Assembly (NCBI RefSeq): GCF_963422355.1
Contig: NC_085092.1
Span: forward strand, 2,163,166-2,227,165
Direction of reading: 5' to 3'
DNA length: 64,000 nucleotides
From: Corticium candelabrum
Lineage: Eukaryota; Porifera; Homoscleromorpha; Homosclerophorida; Plakinidae
Shown here: positions 44,101-57,096 of the stretch, piece after piece
Layout: the number at the start of each line of letters is the position of its first letter
How positions within the stretch are numbered: the stretch's first letter is position 1
Notes under the pieces: generated by a model
Told to the model about the DNA's origin: nothing
The model's database searches: none
The model's input: the letters and a program-made list of their open reading frames with translations, nothing else
Made by a program: the position numbers and the translations under genes

Positions 44101-47100
44101 TTGTTATCGGTTAGCATTCCATGCCATCTGTTTCATCGAGACAATTTACTGATCCTCAATAGTCTCAGTGATATAGCGATGCTGTGTTTGCAGAATCCCA
44201 CATTACTGCAGTAAGAAGATCTGAAGACAGGTCTGGAGGCATCGTAGCAGCATTCGACATATGAGTCTGTCAACAACGTAAAGCTATTCTACAGCTCTGA
44301 ATTGTACATATCAACTAGGCAAACAGGAAATAGCTCATCATACCAAGTTTGGCTCATTGCCCAAGTCACTTGGATGTTTGCATTTGCGAGAGTTTGAACA
44401 TGCTGGGAATGCCACATACTCATCTCACAGAACTATTGACGAGTTTGTCTCTATTCTTAACGTGTGCACAAGAGAATGCCTTGCAGTATATTTAGTCAAG
44501 TGCTGCCATTGGCTTCCTACATGATGAGTCCACCGATACAGCAAACTTGAAGCAGCTCATCATTTTACTAGGCTTTGGTAGATAATGGTTCTGCATGTAC
44601 AACCTTCTTAGAGGTTGTTAGCATTCACAATAGCAAGGCTGCTACGATAGAAGAAAAGCTTGTATCAGTGTGTGAGAAATGAAAATACCAATGGCAAAGG
44701 TCACTAGTTTTGGTAGCGATGGCACCGCTGTGATGGTAGGACAACAAGATGGAGTTGCAACGAGACTGAAGCAACTGAATCCTGAAATGCCGTCAGTCCA
44801 GCGTGGTGCACATTGCCTCTCTTAGCTGCCTCTCAAGCTGCTAGTAGTGTCTCTCATCTTGTGAAATTTAATGGTCATCTTACAACAATTTTCTTTTTCT
44901 TTTAAGCACAGTCTAGTGCGAGAATCAAGTCTTCATGCACTGCAAGAAATTCTTGATGAGCCTATTCTAAAACTGAAAAAGGCAGTACACACAAGATGGT
45001 TGTCGCATGATCAAGCTGTTGCTTCTATACATCGTACACTGTCGTCTTTATTGGCATGTCTGGCAGAGAAGCTGAAGAGAACCATGCTGTTGCTCAAGGT
45101 TAGCTGTTAGCAGTAAGATCCTACAACTTTATTACCACTGTCTATCTACTCAGTGATGTTGTTCACCACCTTTTCATAGTTAGCCTGGTCTTTCTGATGG
45201 AAGTTGATCTGACAACGATACAGCCACAAATTCAAGCTACAATATCTTCTCTCAAGCTTCTTTGCAACCAACCAGGGCCTTTCTTACAGAAGCTGCCTAA
45301 CATTTTGGAAGAATTGACACCATACGGTGTTTGTATTCTATTTCAAGACACTAAGGGTGCATTTCTTTTGCCTCTTCTGCTCTTCTGGAATAGAGGTGTC
45401 AGAAGAGAACAGAAGAGGTCGATCATGCGCAGTCTGATCAGAAGAGCCAAGTCAAAGAGATGACCAGAAGAGGACCTAGAAGAGCTGAGCATGCGCATTA
45501 ATAGTTTATCAGTGTGATGGACGCGGAAGCGGTAGCTGTAGTAGTGTGTTAGCAAATTAATTAGCGAAATAAGGTTTTCACTAAAGAAATTGGATCTCTA
45601 CTTGAAGAGGCGAGTTCTACAACAGTTGTCTCCGTTTCTGGTGCCTCAAAGGGGGTCCTTGGAGAACACCCACTAGCAGCAGCTGTAGTTGTGGGACTTG
45701 ATATTGCTGGAAGACCACTTGGTTTCCAAAGCAAAGGAAGCGAAGGACGCTCGTACGGCTCCATCGATACGCGAGTTTTTAATACGCATGTCTCACAAGT
45801 CACGAGACTTCTTCTCTTCTGCCTCTTCCGCCTTTCGGCCAGAAGAGCCAGAAGAGGTCTCGTGACTCTTCTAACACTCTAGAAGAAGGGGGGAGAAGCA
45901 AAAGAAACAACCAGAAGAGGTCGCGTGACTCTTCTGGCCTCTTCCAGAAGAGCAGAAGAGGCAAAAGAAATGCACCCTAAGAGACAATTTGAGACAAAAG
46001 TTAGAGAAAGATATCTTAGCAGCTTGATAAGCAAATTGGAGAGTCGATTTCAGGACAGTACACTACTCAGTACATTCACTCTTTCTATCCTAAAGATGCT
46101 ATTGAAGAAAAAGGCAAATCTAATGATGATTTTAGCAAGCATAAGGATGAGTAACTGGGTGCTTTCGTTGTGCACTTCTCTGCAATTGACAGTCACAGAG
46201 AGCAGTTTCAACTTGAATGGAACATCATAAAACACATCAAAGTGAAAGATATTTCTGAATTGTCTACAAGAGCAGTAACGCAGTTTATTGCTAGTGACAA
46301 TACAATCAAAGAACTTTATCCTGATCTTTCAAGGCTTTGCAGCATAGCCCTTGTTCTGCCTGTCTCCACTACAGATTGCGAGACAGGCTTTTCAACCTTC
46401 AAGCAAATAAGGACGGTGCCTTGGAATAGACTAACAACAGCAACATTAGATAAGCTTATTCTAATTTCTTCCAAGAGCCCTGGATGACCCTGATGACTTT
46501 GGCTTTGATCAAGCTTTAGTTAAGTGGGGTTCGAAATGCAGTAGCAGGTTTAGAATTAATGATGAGTCACAAACTGAAAGAGTACATTAAAATTTAAATG
46601 ATTAATAATATTCTGAAAGCACATGATTCATAATGCTGCATACACTAATGCGATCTATCGGCATAGACTTCAACTACTGTAGTTGCTGGTCTTTCTTTAG
46701 CATAACTACAGTAATGCATGTAATGAATTCTTACAGTATTTAATATTAATAACAATTTTAATACTATTATAATATTGTGCTGATTAATATTAAAATCACA
46801 CATAACATAAAGCGCCCTGCTGAAATCTCATCCTGGGGAAGCCTTGCTTGAGATAAATCAAACACATACTATAATACTACTCTAGAATTATATACTATAG
46901 TATGTCTCCATCACTTCTCTACAGTGTACTCCGCTCTAGTGCCACACCTTCTTGGCTTTGTCTCCTGTTTGCTTGCAGATCACTACTTTATAGAATTTGT
47001 AGGTGCTCAAAATAAAATACAAATTGTGCTGCATCACATTATAAGCCTCCTCAAACCCCTTAACTTTTGGTTTTCTTAGTTGCTTCACAACCAAATTACA

Positions 47101-48111
47101 ATCATTCTCTGCACTACATTAGACTTCCATTCAATCTGTTGTTGCATTGCCCTCTGGATGTAAGGATTAGCACTCAGAGTCTCCCTACTTACTAAATGAT
47201 ACGACTTACTAAGCAAAAATGATTGTGACCACTGCAAGATCAATTAATTTCTGGGTCTTGATTTACAACATATTTTCTTCACATGCACTGATTGATTAAC
47301 ATTCACGTGTCACAAGTGACAGTGAACAGGTGCCAAACCTTGTGGCAAATGATGGAATTTGTAGAATGGTAAACTACATGCATCCTCGTTGAGTACAATC
47401 ACTGTATTTGTAAGCTAATAATACAGTGGTTTCATAAAATGTGGTAGCAAACAAAGTGTAGTGCACCGTAACTTCAAATCTGTTTGAAACACAAACTATA
47501 CATGGTCTGCCTTGATGAACCTTTACTACCTGCCAAGACACGACTAAGAGCGTGTTCACACCAGGCCTAATCATGATTAGTTTGGCGTTAGTGCACTAAC
47601 ACCACTCGTTCACACCAGTCCTAATCATGATTATTGTAACGCCATTCTAATGCCATAAAGAGTAGTATTACAACCACATTAGTGGCGTTAGTGGTAGTAT
47701 GTGACTTTGGCACATGAGGTAGTATACAAGAAAAGCATGCCGCCAATGTTCTGATGTGATATTGTATGTTTAAACGTTCAAATGCAGCAACATGTACAAA
47801 TGCAGCAACATGGCGACGTAAATGGAAGCGCAGGCAGATGTCTACTACGTGCGTGCCTCTACATGCCGTCCCTGAAGGAGCGGCTAGAAAAAAGCAAACT
47901 AAATGTTTCCCTCTTCAAAACCTAAAGCCATGGATTCATCAAGACAATTCATGCAAATTCTTGCCAGATATGACAGATGAAAACTGTCGAGGCTAATTAC
48001 ACTCACGTGCCCAGATGTCAATGTGAACACGCTCTAAGTAAATCTTACCTCTCAAACTTCGGCTGATCTCTTGCTGTGTCAAGCTGTTTCAATTGCCGTA
48101 GTGTGCGACCA
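35160..48111 (-). CDS. C-terminal exon block of the 4.1-family gene
   Basis: Six exons encode the end of the FERM-adjacent region and a tail of about 270 residues. The largest exon (41146-41521) is rich in Glu, Asp, Ser and Lys ([19 protein letters not shown]) and is likely disordered. The next-to-last exon carries a Pro/Gly-rich linker ([14 protein letters not shown]). The last exon is a short amphipathic helix ([20 protein letters not shown]) before the stop. I recognise no CTD of classical protein 4.1. Confidence 0.82.
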
Positions 48112-51100
48112 CTAAAGCAAAAATAAAATGTTTTAAACGATACCTTATTGAGCAGTGTAGAACATAACGGTATGACATAGGATAATGTCCCACAAAATGA
48201 GTTGTTTGTCCAACCAAACACTGCACCAGTGTTGGAACATGTTTGGACAAAACATCCACCTGTACGCATATATGATAGTGTAAACCTTGTCTCTTAGCAC
48301 GTGATGGCCTTTCCAATGGTGTAACTGTTAACTTCATAAACTTAGGTGCCTCCTAGCATGGTTATACAGAGAAAACCTCAGCTGCCTTTAACACCATTTC
48401 TCCCTTGGAAGTTGGTTATCAAAAATTACATGTAAATGGTTGCAGTAGGGGCGAGACTTAATTAGACATGTAACACCATACAAGGATGCCCTACCTAGGC
48501 TCGTCCAAGCCAAAGTAATTCCCTATTTCCATACTGCTTATTATACTAATACAAAACAACACATTCACCTGTATCTAAACTTGGAGCCCATCCTCAAGAA
48601 TCCAGTTCGTTTGGGAGCTGGAGCAGCAACTGCCATTCTTTAGACACACATCAGTTCAGTTCCATCTTACAAACTTGACTTACATTGTTGTGTACCTGTA
48701 AAAAACGTGATGCTCTACTGAAATCCTCCACATGAGCTTGGCTTTCTTTGGACTATCAAACCGAAAACTGACTGTTGTTTCATGCTCATCATTCTACATA
48801 AGACAACAAACCTTAGCACGTACAGTGAACTCCAAACATGTCAATAAATGTCAACATTTCAATTAATAAGAGTAAAATATACACATGGTTGTCAAAGGAA
48901 CACTCCGCAGTTTAGCGCTATGCCACTGCAACTTGATTGCATACCTACGCAATCAAGATAGAAGGTTGGTCTGAACTACAGGCAAAGCTGGATATCAGAG
49001 TGCTAGATATTAGCAGCAAATACGTCAAAACAGAGTGCATATGATGGTCACGTGGGAAACATTCTGTCAACGCCTGCTAAGCTAGGAGCCTCGCAGTACC
49101 CTCAAAATGCTAGAAGTCACTCGCGATACTTTGAGAAATGTGCTCGTGGATTATGAAACAGGCGTGGATGGCATGAAAAGGGTAAGAGACCAACTGCACT
49201 GCATTTGTGCGCTTGCACTTATCACATGACCTACTTATTGCTTACCATGTGATCATGTTATGCGCTGTTTTCACGCTGATCTGTAGTGCTCGCATGTTCC
49301 AACCTGACTTAGTGTAAAACGTAACCTATTTGGTGCCTTTGACCTGAGAAAAGATGACGAGTTGGTTTGTGCACGACCCGAACTCTGCTTCCATGAGATT
49401 GCAAAATCGCTCCTGTACAATTTCCTTATTTGCAACGGTTGATATTCAGCTTTGCCTGTAGTTAAACCCAATCTTCCAACTTGATTGGGTATAGTATGCA
49501 ATAAAGTTACGGGGAGGGGGGGCCTGCGCTAAACGACGGAATGTACCTTTAATGCGAGAACAGCCCATAGGCAAACAGTGGTGCAAAGATGAAATAAGTA
49601 AAGTTACATAAACACATCCACAGGGAATGAGTGGCAGAAGAGATACAAATGTGTCCTAGATGATCAGGAAGCCTGTAGAGTGCACAAACATCAGTATTTC
49701 TAAAGTTCATAAAAGAGTACATTAAATACTGAAAGTACCAACTCAGAGAAAGAACAGGATAACCATACAGGAATGACTCATACAAGAAGAATCAATGAAG
49801 AATAACAATGAGAAGGATTACACTTGTACGTATTAGGTTGATACTTCATAATAGAGACTTCATTTGTATAGTATTTCTGCGCATGAAACGACAGGGCTCT
49901 CATTAGAAAATTTGGTACCACGTGCCCTTGTACAGTGTGGTTAGAGAATAGAGAACAGAAACCATGGCATTCCCTGGAGGATTGCAGACAAAGGAAGACA
50001 TCACTGATGGCTATAATTCTGATTCTGATTCGGTTGTTTCCTCCACAAATAAATTATCACTAGGAACTCACCTTATGCGTCATGCTGCAGACTTTCATCA
50101 ACTGTAGCTATCAGTGATGTCATCCAATGTCCGCAATCCTCCAAAGAATTCCATAGCTTCTACCCTATTCTTAACCACACTGTACAAAGGCGCATAGTAT
50201 CATTGTACCAATGTTCTAATAAGAGCCCTGTTAAATGCATGGAAATACACCGATACTAAGAACAGAGATCACAATCATTTATGAATTATTTGCACAACCA
50301 CACGTATTCAGTATATTTTTGGTAACTAAATAAATGTTAATCAACATACAAGCGTAAGCAACACACTGCACTTCGTATTACAAAGCCAGATTCCATTTCA
50401 TTGCATACAACAATGTGCATATACACCAACATAGCCTACAGACATGATACGCCACTGATCAATCTGGCAACTAAACCAGCATGTTGGTATGAGGTAAGGC
50501 ATGCTAGCACATCTGAAGAGTATTAAAACACAAGAACGAATGGTCATTGTCAATTAGCCCATTTGTACGAGTGTAATGTCACTGTGTCAAGACTAAGTAG
50601 AGATTCTGTGTCAAAAACAAGCCAATTCCATATCACAAGCTGAAATGATGAACATCACCCAGTTGAAAGCGAATCAGACAATAACGTCAACCTGATCACT
50701 TCAGTTTGTTACAATACCAAAGTACTCTGACAGACTTGCATCCAATGGAGAATTCTCAGCCATGCTGCTGTTGCACACAAACGGAGACTTCAATTTGCAC
50801 TTCATAAATACTGTAAATGCATTTTATTTCGCATTGTTATACAACTCCTAAATGTACTAAATCAAAATGCATACTAAAGTTTTTCTTGGATGACACTGTT
50901 ATTAGAAATTGCCACTATATCGATGTACATGATGTACCACAACACAAGATCCAACTGAACAATACACTGGTTTTATAACGACAGAAGACTAAAACGAAAC
51001 TCTCTGTGTACATGTCCAGTTTGCAACGTTATTATGTCACTCAACTCAAAACTGTTTCTGAAAGTACTCTGACACTGCCGCCGTGACATACATTTAGCAA

Positions 51101-54100
51101 TGGCATCAACACAACATAAACCAAACAATTAATGTTCTTGGAGCAGTGACAGCTTGTTCTTTCGAATTAGTCCTAATGCGCACCCCAGCACTACCCTTCA
51201 GTTGACGATACAGCTGCTGTCTCGCAAGGCATGCAAGTAATACAAGTCATCACTTTCTGTCCAATGCCATTTCAAGAAGAAGGTGTCTGCCGTGATCTCG
51301 GGTCATTGGTTCAATACTAGGAACACTTTTAGATACACGTATTGCGCAATGATTGAACTGTTGACTTTGTGATTCAGCAATTTTTGCAGATGAGCACATG
51401 CCCTCGTAAGTCCACGTTCTTCAGTGACTCGAGTAATGGTCAGCCTAGTCTTAGAGTCGTTTGTACACATGATATTGTCCTCTCCTTCTACGCTTAGCTG
51501 CCGAGTGATCTCGATCCAGAGCTTCATCTACACCATCATTCGCAACTGCGCATGCAATGTCGTCTTGTTGAATCCTGGATGCTGCTGCTCTCTTTGGTAG
51601 TGGTACACTGTGAAGTAGTTCTTTTCATCTTTTGCCATGAGTCAACCATAGATACCACTTTGCTTTAGCTTAGAACTCATGAATGACGTACACTGACCAC
51701 GTAGAATGAAACAGTTACAGTACTAGCGTATGCTAAAACTGTCAGGTAAAAGACCGTACCAAAATAAGATGCGTACAACAGGTCTTCTCATCAAATGTAC
51801 AAAAATCGTCGTGTACGAAAATTTGTGGATTTACAGCACTATGCATGCACAAGTATCATAAAAACCCACAAGTTACCTAGTGTAACTCTAATATCATGAA
51901 ACTACAATGTTATCATCACATCACGTAACACTAGTCTTGACACAAGTGTTCACATGTACGCCTGATCTCCGTATTCTCACTTAACTTAGTAGACTTAAAG
52001 GAACACTCTGGCAAACTGCGCAGCTTTAATGCGCAGCTGAAATAACGAGGTCCGGTTTATCAAGGGAGTTCGCGGAAGTGTTCCTGCGTAGGGATGAGTG
52101 CCTCGTAAACTGTTAGAACACGATTGCCGACAGTGTCCATTGCCTTTAATGCCAAAGAATATCACAAATGCCAATTCTCTCGAATATTGCCGGTTAGACA
52201 TAAATCGCACAAAAGAAGGTCAGTCTCTAGACAGTCTGAAAGTAGCATGACGGTTTCCACCGTTCTTGAAGCGACGGAAACAACAGGAAGACCATTTCCG
52301 GGAACGTGATTGTATCAGTAAGGCTCACATGATCTGATGACAAGCAAAAAACTCTCACTTGGCAGACGAAATTCTTGAAACAGCTCCATCAGTTTCTAAG
52401 TTACGAAATGTTCTTAACGTACATATGTCGAGTTTGTTCTGAGATAGCGCCCAGATACCCAACTTGGTTAGTATGGATTTCCCATTAGTGAGCGATGACA
52501 GAGGCAGCAGCCTAGCGCATATCTCCGGAATGCTTGCATTCACACTGACCTATGTCCGTTAGCATTCTGCCATCACCATGCTGATTATGCTGATGATGTT
52601 TGAGGCTTCTACGGCTCAAGCACGCCAGAAAATGCACTGCTAGACAGCAAAAAAATTATGGTGCATTGCCTGGTTAAACACTGTTTGCAACAGTGTCACT
52701 GAAAGTGGTGGTGGGAAATGTGACCATCCTGGCAAAGTACCGGAAGAGGTATGCTTTGTCACGTGCATAGCCTGTTCTAGACTCTACATTCGCAGTGTGA
52801 ATGTTACGATCATTACCGAAAGCAAACTTCAACACTAAGTTGCCTTTACTTAGCCAAGTCTCCTTACACTAAGTACGTTTCAGTGTAAACGCATCAAGAG
52901 TCTTCATTTGAAAAACAAAGTCATCAGGGTTCTCACTTGAGACCTCTCCAACTGTAATCACCGTATTAAATTTTGCTTAACTTAAGTCATTGCTGCAACA
53001 CTTATTATTACAAATATTGCAAGTACTGTTTTCCTCAATTACACAGCCCACACAGCATGCCAGAATTCCCCCAAGATAGACAGTATATCTTTACTCCCAA
53101 ACAGACTGGCTGTCAGATAAACCCTCTTAATACTACCATGCAGTAAAGACACAGTAATACATTATATACTTTATAGTATGCACAGTTCACATCACACATG
53201 ATATAGCTAAAATTCAATTCATACCACTGCTTACCTCAGATGGCCTGATTTTGATGCTGTACTTCTTTCTCCTGAATGAGATCTTCATTACTTTGGGCCT
53301 ATCAAGACAAATACTAATATAACACCCAAACAAACATGCTGACACATACTCTAAACTAATGACCCCACAGAAAAGCCCTTAATATTAAAACAAACCCCTT
53401 ATCCCATATTCGCATAGTACCATGAAAATCTGTTAATTCTTCTGTCATCTCTGTACACATCCATGCCATTACCAGACACTCCCAACTGAATATCAACATT
53501 TTCATGGTCCTATCACACACCAACAACAACAGCAACAGTCCACATTCCACTTTCATCAACACATCCACGTCTCACTCGAGCTCTGTGAAGATCAACTCCA
53601 AACATTTCGAGTCTCTTCGCATGCTCCAAAAGATGATTTTCTGCATCTGCAGGCGTTTGCCCACTAAAGCACAAGCATTCTAGTTAACAAAATAGTTTCA
53701 TAAAGAATAATCTATACTAACACATGTTCTTTGTGCTGTTGCTTGACTTTAGACAAAAAGCCCACAGGCTGGTTTGGTATAAACTCATAATCACTCAGAT
53801 AGTTATCCTTGTGGACAGATGGATCATAGTCTCCAAACTCAGCTACATAGCCAACATAACTAATCAATATATACACAACTGTCAACTATAACGTAACACT
53901 GTCTTCACTAACTGATAGTCTGCATGCTTACAAAAGATGGTCACTCCAACATCTGTTGCAAGTGCTACTAGCTAAGACAGCCTTCATACCACATAGGTCA
54001 GATACTAAGCAGCCACATTGCCATTAGCTTCTGTTAAGACAGCCTTGACAAAAGCCTAACCAGGATTGTCAGTGCTGATCTCAAGGTATAGCGCACTACT

Positions 54101-57016
54101 ATGCCTCAAGTAGTTATGCCGGTGTTGCCACTACACTTTACAATATTCTGTATGTATCTGCTAGACATATCTACCACAATAAAACACATGTGACATGAAG
54201 TCTGTCATCTTTTTTACTCAATTGTGACTTCTCTTGGCTCAAACAGAAGATAGCAATCTCACCTGCACTTCTCCTATTTTATTAGACACTAGACCCAATC
54301 CTTCATTAGTTAATAAAGTGCCTTGATCTCCCAGGATTCTGAAATTCTAGGTGTACAGTACTGAGTGTGATTCTGAAGACTGCAGCAACTGACTTGAAAG
54401 TACGTCCAGGGTTATGTTAATACAGGGCTCGAAAAATTGGTCCAACTAGTTGTCGTCATTTGACGAGTTTCCAAAAATTTTAGGTCATCAAACATTTTAA
54501 TCTAGGACGTCATGTTGATATCAATCATAGTGTTTTACTGCCATTTTGAAGCTCTGCGAGGAGAGGACAGGGCACGAGTCTAGTACAAGCATAAAGCACA
54601 GTATTCCGTACTTCACAATGGCATGCAACCAAGAGTATCCAACACATTACCGCTGATCCAATGGATACGACGTGTTACACTAAAGCAAAGACATCTTCGT
54701 GGAGGCAGTGGTGATAGCTAATTGAATTAGTGATTAAATACATACCACCTCTCTGTCAAAACAAGGCGGGGTTTCAACCAGACTTCCACCTATCATATTG
54801 CGGAAGTTGTTCGTTTCTTGCTACTAAAATCATATCTACCCTATTTCGACCTACAGGATTTACCATTGTCTCCACTTCCTCATGTCATAAACTTTATGCC
54901 TTTACTCTGTCAGATCCTAAGATGGTTCTCGCACACCCCGTTTCATTATCCGGGATATGAGCAGTCTGTCAACTTATCCTGCTGGAGTAATAATTTACTT
55001 CATGTACATGTCACTGTACGACAAATGTCCCAATGCGAGCGTCAACAGCGAAGCAGCACATGTTTCAGTACAGTACAGCTATCCACCTGCATACTGAGAA
55101 CATCATTACAAACTAGTCATTTGGCAACCTAGACTACGATGCTAGTCGTCACTTGTAAGATTTAACTCGTCAAATGACAACTTGATGACCTGTTTTTCGA
55201 GCCCTGTAATATCACGAAAATGAATCAATCGGTAGTACAAGTTACTCGATAAAATGCAGTAACTTACATTGAAACATCACTAGAGGCTAGCATGTTAGTG
55301 AGAGATGCAAGAAAATGCATTATAATGTAAACATGCAAGGAGACACAAAGTGCGAAGATGCAAGGCACAAAGCAAGACAGCACACAGGGACCAAGCAAGG
55401 GTTTGCTTGTTAACGTGACCAATAATTTACAGTTTAATGTACAACTGCTTCAAGTGTTAAACGATGTAACAATACTAATTTGATTACCTTTAACAGTGCT
55501 GTTAACTTCAAAGTCCTCTCTACGCTTAACTCATCATATCCAACATTCCGAACTACAGCTTATAGAATTCTAGCTTTGCTTCTACTGTATGACATAGCAA
55601 TAACTTTACTTTGCACAGGTTCAGCATCATTGTAGTGACGTTCAATTTGAAACTACAGTATGTTTGCTTCCTGGCTCCTATGCATATTCTCTCTTTCATT
55701 TACTGTGTTCCAAAGTTTGTTGCTATCAACCACTATATGTTAACCCAGATAATGACATCATCCCACCACGTACTGGAAAGGCAACAAGCCCGTTAGACTA
55801 CAAAGCCCAATACACTCACTCTTGCCATGTACATGCCCAGTTAATTAAGCTCATTTTTAACTTTCTATACAACTTTGCCAAACAACTAACATTTGCCACA
55901 ATATAAGACTGTTAATTACACTCTTAACAGCAATCACCATCAGTATACCTTGAACTGCAAATGATGCCAGCAAACAAGCTGTCTCCGGGCTGACTGGCAA
56001 TTTACCAGTTGCTATGTCTTTCCTTACTTGGAGACAAACTTGATACCTAGCAACACATATACATATAATAGTATGCCTCTCAGAAAAACATAACTCATAC
56101 CGTGTGATGTCCTCGTGTAGAGAGTTGGGATCCAATGCATAAAACTTCACACCAAACATAAAATCATAATTCTTGTCTAAAACAAACATTAGCTCATCAT
56201 ACATTCTCAAATCACTGGGTTGTATTCACATTTCAGCTATATGTCCTAATATGGCCCCGTGTTAGAGCCAGTCTTGCCAAAATGGTGGTTAAACCTGGTC
56301 ACTGTTGGAAATGACCATCTATACAGTTTACACAGATACAGTGTATTTAATTCCCAAGTTAAAGGAGAACTCTCACCAAAATCAACTATCTCTCAGATGA
56401 AAGCTGTCACTTCATGACACAACCCTCTGCAACCGTTTACTGCAGAAGTTTACCGTAACGAAGAAATAAAGCATTGAAATTACCTGCGTAGACATGTTTA
56501 GTACCCGTATGTGGTGTATATGTACCTCTGATTGTTGGTTAACAAGGAAGACCGATATCTGTGCACATTTCAAGGTAAGGATTGTGAGACATATGGTGTC
56601 AAGTTGTGATTTATTAACTAAAGCAAACTGAGACCCCAAAGTTATCACGCAAGTATCAACTGTGGCAATACAACCTCAGAAGGAGACCTTTCTTGGATTA
56701 GCTCATAGATCATGTCTCGCTGAATTTTGGGTGCGTTAGGAGCACTTGGTATGGTTAAACCTAAAGTAGTTGCTTCGAGAGAGTAAGACTTTGTGTACAT
56801 ACGGGGAATCGTCTGAACAACTCGTTGCCGATTCTCTGCTTCTGTGGCTGTCTGGACCGAAGGTTTCCTGCAGGAACATACCAGGCCTTGTATCTTTCTT
56901 TCAACAAGTTTTAGTATTTGGTGAAAGTTCTCCTTTAAAAATCAGAACTGTACTAAGACATGTGAACATGTAAGTTATGAAACCTGGATAATACAAGAAA
57001 ATGACATAATAGGCAT

Positions 57017-57096
<80 letters not shown>

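Larger units (their letters stand above)
43619..46846 (+). mobile_element. Old hAT-like element with 5-bp target duplication
   Basis: The left end is CAGGGTTTCCCCTAGAACTG. The right end is an inverse with decay (CCTGGGGAAGCCTTG). CTTGA flanks both ends (43614-43618 and 46847-46851), a 5-bp duplication as in the hAT5-like branch. It contains a decayed transposase (43850-46490) and a nested TIR element (45355-45977). It lies in an intron of the 4.1-family gene, antisense. Confidence 0.78.

Noticed and set aside
51303..51527. 74-aa minus-strand ORF as an additional 4.1-family exon
   Set aside because: No FERM or tail similarity, and the flanking FERM exons (53235 and 48793) already join in phase.
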